64,000 nucleotides of DNA, from positions 5,146,001 to 5,210,000 of the forward strand of contig NC_017030.1 of assembly GCF_000255295.1 (NCBI RefSeq). Direction: 5' to 3'. The number at the start of each line of letters is the position of its first letter. Position 1 is the first letter of the stretch. This stretch comes from Corallococcus coralloides DSM 2259. GTDB lineage: Bacteria; Myxococcota; Myxococcia; Myxococcales; Myxococcaceae. Below the pieces are notes generated by a model, which did not search any database, had not been told where the DNA came from, and was given only the letters and a program-made list of their open reading frames with translations. The translations under genes and the position numbers were made by a program. This document shows, piece by piece, positions 45,022 to 52,732 of this stretch.

Positions 45022-46331
45022 CGCCAGGCGTACTCCGCCTTGCGCGCGCGCACGGCCTCGGAGTCCAGCCAGGGGCCAATCAAGTCGGAGCGCTCCACGC
45101 CCGCCGGAGTGAGCTGGAACACGCCGTCCACGTCGCGCGCCAGTCCGTGCGCCTCCAGCTCCGCGAGCATCGGGAAGTCCGCCTTCGCGTCCGTGCCGAA
45201 GCGCTGGCGGTACACACCCGGGTCCACGCCCTCCGCCAGAAGTGACAGCACCAGGTGCCGGTGGCGCTGCTCGGCCGCGTCCAGCACGAAGCCGTAGCGG
45301 ACTTCACCGAAGGAGGCCGTGTCCCGTTCGCTGTACGCCTGGATGATGCCGCGCACCTCGCGCGAGGCCACCGCGTACTCGGACGAGTAGTGCACCGCGC
45401 CCGTGTACGAACGCGCCCCCACGCCCAGGCCCACCATGCCGTCCTCCTGGCAGCGGTACACCGCGCCGCGAGCAGCAGGCGCATGCGCCGCTCGGAACAT
45501 CCGCATGGACACCTGCGTGTAGCCGCGCGACAGGAGGAAGTCCCGGCCAGTCCGGTAGAGCGACAGCCGCAGGTCGTCCCACGCGCGCGACTTCTTGCCC
45601 AGGAAGGTGAGGGGCCGCACGTAGAGCGGGTAGAGGTACAGCTCCTCCGGCGCGTACCGCAGCGCCGCCTCCAGCGAGAGGAGGAACGTCTCCACCGTCT
45701 GGCCCTCGATGCCGTAGATGAGGTCCAGGTTGAGCGTGGGGAAGCCCGCGCCGCGCAGCAGGTCCAGTGTGGCCTCCACCTGCGCCGTCTGCTGCGGCCG
45801 CTTCACCGCGGCGACCTCCGACTCCAGGAAGCTCTGCACGCCCATGCTCACCCGGTCCACGCCCCGGGCCTTCAGCACCGCGACCTTGCCCGCGTCCACC
45901 GTCTCCGGCGACACCTCCACGGACATGGGCACGTCGCGAGGGTCCACGCCCAGCTCCGCCGCCAGGTCGAACACCGTCTCCAGCCCCGCGACGTCCAGCA
46001 GGGTGGGGGTGCCACCGCCAATCGCGGCCCGCGCGAACGTGGCCGGCCCCAGCGCTTCCTTCACCCGGCGGGCCTCGCGCTTCAGCGCGGCGAGCCACCC
46101 CTCAACGACGTCCTCCTTCGGGCCCGCGGCGGTGAAGAGGTTGCAGAACCCGCAGCGCATCTCGCAGAAGGGCACGTGCAGGTAGAGGAACAGCGCGTCC
46201 CGCCGCTCCTTCGCCCAGACGTCCTCCAGCGGCAGTGCGGGCGTGAGCGGGCGGTAGGCCGTCTTGTGCGGGTAGCCGTAGAGGTACGCCACGTACGGCG
46301 TCCCTTCGAGCATCGACTCCAGGCGCGTCAT
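45018..46331 (-). CDS. STM4012-like radical SAM protein (HemN-like)
   Basis: A 437-residue radical SAM protein. The cluster motif is at C56, C60, C63 in LYLHVPFCEMRCGFCNLF, the HemN/HemW-type form with the upstream HVPFC. Further HemN-like features are GGGTPTLL, VSMGVQSF and NLDLIYGIEGQTVETF, and a C-terminal winged-helix-like part. It is not ordinary HemN/HemW given its context and the altered second motif, and fits the STM4012 family. I choose ATG 46331 because it overlaps the stop of the upstream hydrolase by four bases (ATGA). This enzyme lies between the hydrolase and the STM4011-like gene, all coupled. Confidence 0.88.
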   Translation of the reverse strand: MTRLESMLEGTPYVAYLYGYPHKTAYRPLTPALPLEDVWAKERRDALFLYLHVPFCEMRCGFCNLFTAAGPKEDVVEGWLAALKREARRVKEALGPATFARAAIGGGTPTLLDVAGLETVFDLAAELGVDPRDVPMSVEVSPETVDAGKVAVLKARGVDRVSMGVQSFLESEVAAVKRPQQTAQVEATLDLLRGAGFPTLNLDLIYGIEGQTVETFLLSLEAALRYAPEELYLYPLYVRPLTFLGKKSRAWDDLRLSLYRTGRDFLLSRGYTQVSMRMFRAAHAPAARGAVYRCQEDGMVGLGVGARSYTGAVHYSSEYAVASREVRGIIQAYSERDTASFGEVRYGFVLDAAEQRHRHLVLSLLAEGVDPGVYRQRFGTDAKADFPMLAELEAHGLARDVDGVFQLTPAGVERSDLIGPWLDSEAVRARKAEYAWR

Positions 46332-47140
46332 GGCGCCGAGTCTACCGGCAGCACGAACTCGCCATAGGGCACCGTCCACACCACCGGGTGCCCCAGCCGG
46401 TGACCCGTGTAGCCGTCCTCGCCGTACGCCGTGCCATGGTCCGAGCACACGATGCAGAACGCCGGGCCGCGCCTGCGCAGCGCCTGGAACAGGGGTGGCA
46501 GCTGACGGTCCACGTACGCCAGCGCCGCCGCGTGCGTCGCCTTGGAGTCCTCCGTGGCCCCGGGGACGTAGTGGCGGTTGGGCTGGTGCAGCGCGGAGAC
46601 GTTGATGAACAGGAACACCCGCTGCTCCCGGGGCAATGCCCCCAGGATCTTCACTGCGAGTGATGCCTGATTTTCCGTGGATCGCGGGTCGGTGACGCCC
46701 AGCTCCGGGGCCCAGTGCGCCTCGGAGAAGAGGCCCGGGAGGACGCGGCCCAGGGGGTTCCGCTGGTTGAAGAACCCGGTCCCGCCAATGCACACCGTGT
46801 GATAGCCGCGCCCGGCCAGACCGGTGACGAGGTCCGGCGCGTCCAGCACGCAGGTGCCGGGGCCTGTCGTCTCGCTGCCCTCGAAGCGCAGGGCGAACGG
46901 GCGAGCGTGCCGCCCCGGAGTGACGGGGGTGGGGAGGAAGCCCGCGAAGAAGGCCTGGTGCGCGGCGTAGGTGAAGCTCGCCGGGGTGTGCCGTTCCTCC
47001 CACCGGCCGCCGGGTAGCAGCGCGGCCAGGGTGGGGGTGCGGCCTGCTTCCAGCTCCTCCCGGGCCACGTCGTAGCGGAGCGTGTCCAGCGTGAGGAAGA
47101 GCAGGTCGTGCGTGCCGACCATTGCATTCAGGTCATGCAT
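46328..47140 (-). CDS. STM4013-like hydrolase of the alkaline phosphatase superfamily
   Basis: A 270-residue protein with the alkaline phosphatase/sulfatase fold in short form. The N-terminal metal motif LTLDTLRYD gives D19 and probably D24. A Thr57 in TPASFTYAAHQAFFAG is placed as the likely nucleophile. The C-terminal motif CSDHGTAYGEDGYTGH gives D234, H235 and H247. It would hydrolyse a phosphate or sulfate ester, or transfer such a group. It matches the STM4013/SEN3800 family. There is no signal peptide, so it acts in the cytoplasm with the two coupled radical SAM enzymes. ATG 47140 or 47122 (MVGTHDL) may be the start. It is the first gene of the minus-strand trio and lies just past a hairpin. 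Confidence 0.88.
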   Translation of the reverse strand: MHDLNAMVGTHDLLFLTLDTLRYDVAREELEAGRTPTLAALLPGGRWEERHTPASFTYAAHQAFFAGFLPTPVTPGRHARPFALRFEGSETTGPGTCVLDAPDLVTGLAGRGYHTVCIGGTGFFNQRNPLGRVLPGLFSEAHWAPELGVTDPRSTENQASLAVKILGALPREQRVFLFINVSALHQPNRHYVPGATEDSKATHAAALAYVDRQLPPLFQALRRRGPAFCIVCSDHGTAYGEDGYTGHRLGHPVVWTVPYGEFVLPVDSAP

Positions 47141-47151
47141 GCGGACCTGCG

Positions 47152-47196
47152 GGGCGGGGAGGAGACCTCATCGATGAGAGGTCCCATACCCCGCCC
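47152..47196 (-). terminator. Long imperfect hairpin between the unknown gene and the STM4013-like gene
   Basis: The outer arms GGGGCGGG (about 47152-47159) and CCCCGCCC (about 47189-47196) pair, and inside them lies the palindrome CTCATCGATGAG at 47167-47178 with some paired flanks. No U-rich run follows in either direction. It is placed just past the 3' end of the minus-strand unknown gene (47209-48588), so it could terminate that transcript before the STM4013-like operon. It might equally be a regulatory leader element for the operon. Confidence 0.45.
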
Positions 47197-47208
47197 GGGA
47201 CGGCGGGA

Positions 47209-48588
47209 CTACGACATCGGCGCGGTCTCGGCCGGGGGACGCGGCTGCGCCGGGGGCGTGGAGTCCAGCGCGCGGCGCGGGGCGTTGGGGTTCCGCGTGT
47301 CCACCGTCGAGTTGTAGAGCGACGTCGCGAAGGTCTGCTGCCCGCCCTGCGACAGCCGGCGGAAGGCGTTGTCCAGCGCCTGCTGCCCGCCCTGGAGCCC
47401 CTCGCCCAGCGTGCGTTCCACCAGCGCGCGGGCCTGCGGCTCGCTGAGGCGCACCGAGTAGGGGGCGCGGTTGTTGGCCGCCGCGTCGTCGCTGGAGAAC
47501 GCTCCACGCGCCATCTGTGCCGCCGTGGGGTCCGTGAAGGTCAGCTCGTAGGAGGTCTCCGCCGGCTGGCCCGGGCGCCGATCGGTCGACGCCACCACGG
47601 AGTCGTTGATGCGCGTCCGGGTCTGGCCCTCGCCGTTCGCCCCCACCGTGGTCTCCGAGGACAGCGTGCTGCCCGAGATCTCCCGGTCCGACTGGCGCAC
47701 CGTGTGCCGCCCGTCGCCGTCCGAGCCCACTTCCGTCCGCCGCGCGCTGTCGGCCACTCGCGCGCCCAGCACGCGACCCTCGCGGGTCTGATCCAGCGTG
47801 TCCGTGCGGTTCACGTTGCTCACACCCGGGCCATTCGCCTGGGGCAGCTGGCCGGTGCGCATGAAGTCGTCATAGGCCGCGCGGCCCTCCGGCGAGCGGA
47901 TGTTGAAGTCCGCCGTATGCGTGCGCCCCAGGCGCTGATCCTGCCGGCCCTCCAGGCCACGGATGTTGGTGGCGTCCCGCTGGCGGCCGTCGCTGGTCAC
48001 CGTGGCGCGCACGGTGTCTTCCGACGTGCGCTGCACTTCATAGCGCTGCGTCTGGGTGCGGTCGTACGACGTGCTCAGCCCCAGCCGCTCGCCCAGCCGG
48101 CCCGGGCCCGCGCGCAGGCCCGCGTTGAAGCCCGCCTGCCCCTGGACCTCCGCCCGGGCGCGGGTGCCCACCGGCCACGTCTCCGGGGAGGCGGGGTTGG
48201 GCAGCTCACCGTTGCGGATGGCGTCCGTGGCGCCCTGGCGCGGCACCTCCACGCGCAGGCTGCCCTGCAGCCCGAACGAACCGCCCGCGCTCACCGGCCC
48301 CAGCCGCGTCGGCACGCCGCCCCGGGGCGTCGACCCGCGGTTGCCCACCTGGCCCTGGGCCTCCAGGACGAAGTTGTCACCCTGCGTCGTCACCCGCGCG
48401 CGGCCCGAGGGGCGCAGCGCGGCGGCGGGCGAGAACGAGTCTCGGTTGCGCTCCGCCGCGGCCTGAGCCTCGGGCGGCTGCTGCGCGGGGGCCTGCGTCT
48501 GCGGCGCGCTCGCGGGGCGGTTGGCGGGAACCGTCGACTGCGTCGGCTGGAAGGTCGGAGCGGGACGGTTCGGATTGATGGAAGTCAT
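47209..48588 (-). CDS. Unknown polar, Arg/Thr/Gln-rich protein
   Basis: A 459-residue protein from ATG 48588 (MTSINPNRPAPTFQPTQ), with longer upstream readings rejected because they lack any signal or family support. It has no signal peptide or membrane segment. Residues 1-70 are Pro/Gln/Ala-rich. Residues ~75-300 are rich in short Gly/Arg/Thr-containing strands (SGRARVTTQGDNFVLEAQG, RARAEVQGQAGFNAGLRAG). The last third has helices (ALVERTLGEGLQGGQQALD, ALDNAFRRLSQGGQQTFAT). I do not recognise any known domain. Polar, repetitive proteins of this type are common in myxobacteria. It diverges from the subtilase gene across an unusually AT-rich gap with a palindrome. Confidence 0.65.
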   Translation of the reverse strand: MTSINPNRPAPTFQPTQSTVPANRPASAPQTQAPAQQPPEAQAAAERNRDSFSPAAALRPSGRARVTTQGDNFVLEAQGQVGNRGSTPRGGVPTRLGPVSAGGSFGLQGSLRVEVPRQGATDAIRNGELPNPASPETWPVGTRARAEVQGQAGFNAGLRAGPGRLGERLGLSTSYDRTQTQRYEVQRTSEDTVRATVTSDGRQRDATNIRGLEGRQDQRLGRTHTADFNIRSPEGRAAYDDFMRTGQLPQANGPGVSNVNRTDTLDQTREGRVLGARVADSARRTEVGSDGDGRHTVRQSDREISGSTLSSETTVGANGEGQTRTRINDSVVASTDRRPGQPAETSYELTFTDPTAAQMARGAFSSDDAAANNRAPYSVRLSEPQARALVERTLGEGLQGGQQALDNAFRRLSQGGQQTFATSLYNSTVDTRNPNAPRRALDSTPPAQPRPPAETAPMS

Positions 48589-48776
48589 GGGTATTGAGGT
48601 TATCGACCTCTCAGACGGTTTGTTTCCGCTCAGTGTGTGGCTCTTACACTCCTGTACCCTGAGAGACTCCAGCCGCTTCCACTCCGTCAGAACCACCTGC
48701 ACCCACCCAAAGGACGCACTCCCAGCGAAAAAAGCACGCCCTATTGCAACTGAGTGGCAGGACTTGAAATACGGCA

Positions 48777-48790
48777 GTAATACGTATTAC
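48777..48790. promoter_or_regulatory. Perfect 14-base palindrome GTAATACGTATTAC in a divergent promoter region
   Basis: The sequence is identical to its reverse complement and lies in the AT-rich 234-base gap between two divergent genes (unknown protein and subtilase). TTGAAA at 48764-48769 lies just upstream, and TATTAC at 48785-48790 could be a -10 at an unusually short spacing of 15. A dimeric repressor or activator bound here could control the subtilase or both genes. Compositionally it stands out in a GC-rich genome. The subtilase ATG (48823) has GAGGGGAG at 48807-48814 as ribosome binding site. Confidence 0.55.
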
Positions 48791-48822
48791 AGGTTTTTCT
48801 CCTTTTGAGGGGAGTGCACGAC

Positions 48823-51123
48823 ATGCAGAACATGCGGAAGCGGTTCTCGACGTCTCGTGGTGGCTGGCGGCCGGTGACGGCGCTGGTGCTGGGCTGCACC
48901 CTGGCGGTTCCTGCTGGAGCGCTCGCGGCGGAGCGCACCCCTTCATCGGCCACTCGGGCTCCGGCGGCGCCGGGCGCGGCGGTGGCGACGGCGCTCAAGG
49001 CGGGGGGTACCACGCTGGCGACGCCGTCGGGACTGGTGTTCCACCAGACGGCGCGGCCGGTCAGCGGCCTGCGCACCCTGGACGTGGCGCGGGACACCGG
49101 CGTGCAGCTGCACGTCTGGCGTGAGCGGCAGGCGGACGGCACGGAGCGAGCCTTCTCCGCGTACACGCGCGGCGGCTCGGAGCTGCTGGGCCGCGTGCAG
49201 CAGGAGGAGTACCTCATCCGGCTGGCGGAGGCGTCGTTCGACCCGCTGGCGCGCACCGCGCCGCTGCTGGGCAACGCGCTGGTGGCGGACCGGGACAACA
49301 CCCTGTCGCTGGTGCAGTTCCACGGCACGCCGCTGCCGGAGTACCGCGAGACGATCGAGAACGCGGGCGGCAAGGTGCTGCGCTTCCTGTCGGACCACAC
49401 GTACCTGGTGGAGATGCCGTCGGAGGTCCGCGCTCGGGTGACGCAGCTCCCGGCCGTGCGCTGGGTGGGGGACTACCATCCGGAGTGGCGCCTGGAGCCG
49501 GTGCTGCGGGATGCGCTGCTCGGACGCGCGGCGGCGCTGGCGCCTCAGCGCTACTCCATCATGCTGGGTGAGGGCGGCGCGGCCCGCCAGGCCCGCGTGA
49601 CGGCGCTGGTGGAGCGGCTGGGCGGCAAGGTGGATCTGGTGGAGCCGGGCGGCCTGCGCGTGGAGGCCACGCTCAACCAGGAGCAGCTGGCCTCGGTCGC
49701 GCGCGCCAACGAGGTGCAGTTCATCGACCGCTGGGGTGGCCCCGGCGAGGTGGACATGGACATCGTGCGCGAGACGGGCGGCGCCAACTACGTCCAGGGG
49801 CTCAAGGGCTGGAACGGGCAGGGCGTGCGCGGGGAGATCTTCGACACCGAGCTGCGCACCACCCACCGCGAGTGGCCCACCCAGCCCATCATCCACAGCA
49901 CGGGCACGTCCTCCGGTTCGCTGCACGGCACCAGCTGCTACAGCCACAACTTCGCCAGTGGCGTGGATCCGCTGGCCAAGGGCATCCTGCCGGGCGGGCA
50001 GGGCATCTTCTTCCTCTACTCGGAGTCCACGCAGTTCGGCGGCACCAAGTCCCGCCTCGCGATGAACCAGGAGCTGCTCAACCCGAACGGCCCCTACCGC
50101 GCGGTGTTCCAGACCTCCAGCGTGGGCAGCACGCTGACGACGGCGTACACGACCATCTCCGCGGAGGTGGACGACTACCTGTTCAAGGCGCCCCTCCTCA
50201 GCACGCAGTCGCAGAGCAACAACGGCACGCGCAACTCCCGGCCGCAGGCGTGGGCGAAGAACATCGTCTCCGTGGGCGGCATCCGGCACTACAACACGCA
50301 GGCCCGCACGGATGACCGCTGGTCGTCGGGCGCGAGCATCGGCCCGGCGGCGGACGGCCGCATCAAGCCGGACCTGGCCTTCTACTACGACAACGTGCGG
50401 GGCGCGTACGGCTCGTCCGACAGCGCCTACACGGAGTTCAGCGGCACCAGCTCCGCCACGCCGCAGACCGCGGGCTACTTCGGCCTGCTGCACCAGATGT
50501 GGCACGAGGGCGTGTGGGCCGGCCACGGCAAGAAGGCGGACGTCTTCACCAGCCGCCCGAAGATGGCCACCGCCAAGGCGCTGATGATCAACGGCGCGTC
50601 CAAGTACAACTGGCTGGCCGGCGGCGCGAACGCGGACATCGACCGCAACAAGCAGGGCTGGGGCACGTCGGACGTCAAGCGCCTGTATGACCGCGCCGCG
50701 AAGACGTTCGTCGTGGACGAGACGGACGTCCTCGCGCCGCTCGGCTCCAAGACGTACGCCTTCACCGTGCCCACCGGTGAGACGGAGCTCAACGTCACGA
50801 TGGTCTACACGGATCCCATGGGCACGGTGGGCGCGGCCCGGGCGCGCGTCAACGACCTGTCCCTGCGCGTGACGGCGCCCAACGGCACCGTGTACTGGGG
50901 CAACAACGGCCTGACGGCGGGCAACGTGTCCACGTCCGGCGGTGTGTCCAACAAGGTGGACACCGTGGAGAACGTCTTCCTCGCGAACCCCGCCGCGGGC
51001 ACGTGGACGGTGACGGTCCTGGCGGACGAGGTGGTCCAGGACGCCCACACGGCGACGGCGGCCGTGGACGCGACCTACGCCCTGGTGGTGAGCGGCGTGA
51101 ACCTCAACACGAAGGCGCCGTAG
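48823..51123 (+). CDS. Secreted subtilisin-like serine protease (S8 family)
   Basis: A 766-residue protein. ATG 48823 begins a signal peptide (PVTALVLGCTLAVPAGALAA). Residues ~160-300 are an inhibitor/propeptide-like region in two similar parts (ETIENAGGKVLRFLSDHTYL and VTALVERLGGKVDLVEPGGL). The catalytic domain contains the Asp in GVRGEIFDTELRTTHREW (D341), the His in LHGTSCYSHNFASG (H368), and the Ser in FSGTSSATPQTAG (S543). A beta-sandwich (P-domain-like) region ends the protein, including TMVYTDPMGTVGAARARVND. The Asp-His spacing is short for the family, and the residues after HGT are not the usual ones. It probably degrades proteins outside the cell. A hairpin follows the stop. Confidence 0.9.
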   Translation: MQNMRKRFSTSRGGWRPVTALVLGCTLAVPAGALAAERTPSSATRAPAAPGAAVATALKAGGTTLATPSGLVFHQTARPVSGLRTLDVARDTGVQLHVWRERQADGTERAFSAYTRGGSELLGRVQQEEYLIRLAEASFDPLARTAPLLGNALVADRDNTLSLVQFHGTPLPEYRETIENAGGKVLRFLSDHTYLVEMPSEVRARVTQLPAVRWVGDYHPEWRLEPVLRDALLGRAAALAPQRYSIMLGEGGAARQARVTALVERLGGKVDLVEPGGLRVEATLNQEQLASVARANEVQFIDRWGGPGEVDMDIVRETGGANYVQGLKGWNGQGVRGEIFDTELRTTHREWPTQPIIHSTGTSSGSLHGTSCYSHNFASGVDPLAKGILPGGQGIFFLYSESTQFGGTKSRLAMNQELLNPNGPYRAVFQTSSVGSTLTTAYTTISAEVDDYLFKAPLLSTQSQSNNGTRNSRPQAWAKNIVSVGGIRHYNTQARTDDRWSSGASIGPAADGRIKPDLAFYYDNVRGAYGSSDSAYTEFSGTSSATPQTAGYFGLLHQMWHEGVWAGHGKKADVFTSRPKMATAKALMINGASKYNWLAGGANADIDRNKQGWGTSDVKRLYDRAAKTFVVDETDVLAPLGSKTYAFTVPTGETELNVTMVYTDPMGTVGAARARVNDLSLRVTAPNGTVYWGNNGLTAGNVSTSGGVSNKVDTVENVFLANPAAGTWTVTVLADEVVQDAHTATAAVDATYALVVSGVNLNTKAP

Positions 51124-51133
51124 TCGCTTCCGT

Positions 51134-51165
51134 GCGCGGGCTCCGGTGGTGTCCGGGGCCCGCGC
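51134..51165. terminator. Bidirectional hairpin between subtilase and lipoprotein genes
   Basis: The arm at 51134-51146 pairs with 51153-51165 over 13 bases with one G-U-type pair, closing a six-base loop. It lies in the 50-base gap between two genes that converge. No T-run is seen on either side, but GC-rich organisms often terminate without one. Placement makes termination in both directions the natural reading. Confidence 0.55.
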
Positions 51166-51173
51166 TGGTGCGG

Positions 51174-52634
51174 TCAGTGCCCGGCGGGCTTCGCGGGGGC
51201 CTGCTGGACCACGGGCTTCGAGGCGCGCTGGAGGACGGGCAGGGACGGGCTCAGCGTGCCCAGGTAGAGCCGGCCGTGGAAGCCCGTCTCGCCCGGCGCG
51301 TCGAAGAGGGCCACCTTGCGCGGCGTGTTGGGCTCCTGGCGCGCGTCCGCCGCCGGGTTGATGCCGTGTACGTCGCAGTCCACCTGCTGCCAGACGTTGA
51401 AGCGGCAGGCGTAGTGGGCGCCACGAGCGAAGCCCACGTCCAGCGCCCGCACGGGCGAGGAGGGCAGGGCGGTGATGAGGCGGTGGCCCATGGGTTCGAA
51501 CTTCGAATCCCAGTTCACGCCGCCGGTGCGCACGTGCACGTCGCCCGCGAGCACCAGCATCCACGCGTCCGGGTTCTCCTTGCGGAAGGCGAGGAGGTTC
51601 GCCGCCATCTCCTCCTCGCGCGCGTTGCCCGCCGCCTGCTTGGAGTCGAACGCCACCACCGACACGGCGTGGCCCTGGGCCCTCAAGCGCCGCGCGGTCT
51701 CCAGCAGGTGGATGACGCCCGCGCTGCTGCGGCCGTCCTGGTCCACGCGGCGGAAGAAGTCGCTCAGCACCAGCAGCCGCTCCAGATCCGCGTCCGTGCC
51801 GGCGCTGGTGAGGTACTCGTCCAGCGCGCCCTGATCCACGGACGGCACGGACAGGGCCAGCGCCACCGGCAGCTTCTTCGCCGTGGCGTCGCAGAGCATC
51901 CGAGCGGCGGCGTCCGGCAGCTCGCGCGTGCCCATGGGGTCCGCGACCAGCACGGTGCCGCCCTGCGTGAGCAGCGGGTCCACGCCCTCCACGGGGTCAC
52001 CGCAGCGGGGAGCGGCTTCGGGCGTCTCCGGGGTCCAGCCCGTGACCTTCACGTCGCGCACGGGGATGGAGGCCTTGCCTCCGACCAGCTCCAGGGACGG
52101 GACCATCTCCAGGCGCATGAGCAGCTTGCGCTCCTGGGGCAGGTCGCGGAAGCCGCGGCGCAGCTTGAAGCCCTCCATCTGCGGGACGCCTTCGAAGGTC
52201 TCGTGGGCGAACACCTCGCGGAAGTGGTTGTAGTAGTGGTCGTTGGCCCGCTGGCTGCCCGGCTCGGGCGTCTGCTGCGTGACGGCGTCGTCCGCTTCCC
52301 GGTACTGGAGGCGGAAGATGCGCACGATGGACTGGCGCGGGCCGACCTCTTCGGGTCGCACGAGGTAGCGTTCGAAGGTGCGGTTGCCGCGCACGTTCAC
52401 GCCGATCTCCCAGGACTGGGAGTACAGCTCATGCGTGGTGTTGTTCTCGAAGATGTCCAGGCGCTGCTCTTCCAGCAGGCGGCGCGCGACGAACATCGCC
52501 TCGTCCAGGGGAACCAGGTACACGCGCTCCACGGTGGGGATGGGCTCCGTGTCCAGCGGATCCCCATCCAATCCGCGCGAGATGCTCGTGCACCCCGTCA
52601 TGCACAGAAGCCCCAGCGTCCAGTGCCACCGCAT
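51174..52634 (-). CDS. ChaN/EreA-like lipoprotein (paralogue A)
   Basis: A 486-residue protein with a lipoprotein signal (WTLGLLCMTGC), starting at ATG 52634 (MRWHWTLGLL), which has GGGGCAGG just upstream. The C-terminal half resembles ChaN/EreA-type haem-binding or erythromycin-esterase-like folds: ELPDAAARMLCDATAKKLPV, then FDSKQAAGNAREEEMAANLL, and WMLVLAGDVHVRTGG, matching the aG(D/N)xHxR signature that usually carries the functional His. The N-terminal half is family-specific. It shares the whole layout with the next gene (for example VYLVPLDEAMFVARRLLEEQ against VYLVPLDEALFTMRRVFEEQ), so the pair came from tandem duplication. Confidence 0.8.
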   Translation of the reverse strand: MRWHWTLGLLCMTGCTSISRGLDGDPLDTEPIPTVERVYLVPLDEAMFVARRLLEEQRLDIFENNTTHELYSQSWEIGVNVRGNRTFERYLVRPEEVGPRQSIVRIFRLQYREADDAVTQQTPEPGSQRANDHYYNHFREVFAHETFEGVPQMEGFKLRRGFRDLPQERKLLMRLEMVPSLELVGGKASIPVRDVKVTGWTPETPEAAPRCGDPVEGVDPLLTQGGTVLVADPMGTRELPDAAARMLCDATAKKLPVALALSVPSVDQGALDEYLTSAGTDADLERLLVLSDFFRRVDQDGRSSAGVIHLLETARRLRAQGHAVSVVAFDSKQAAGNAREEEMAANLLAFRKENPDAWMLVLAGDVHVRTGGVNWDSKFEPMGHRLITALPSSPVRALDVGFARGAHYACRFNVWQQVDCDVHGINPAADARQEPNTPRKVALFDAPGETGFHGRLYLGTLSPSLPVLQRASKPVVQQAPAKPAGH

Positions 52635-52732
52635 GGTCCTGCCCCCTTTCGTGGAAGGGGACGGCCCAAGGCAGGCGCCATCCCCGGACACCTGAGTCTA
52701 GCACTCCGGGTGCGGGAATTGCGCTACTGGTA

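Noticed and set aside
45018-47003. Extended frame joining the STM4012-like gene with an upstream Arg/Gly-rich stretch
   Set aside because: The extension overlaps the STM4013-like hydrolase; ATG 46331 gives the usual ATGA overlap and the family length.
48943-51564. 873-codon minus-strand frame
   Set aside because: Antisense of the subtilase, whose catalytic residues fix the real strand.
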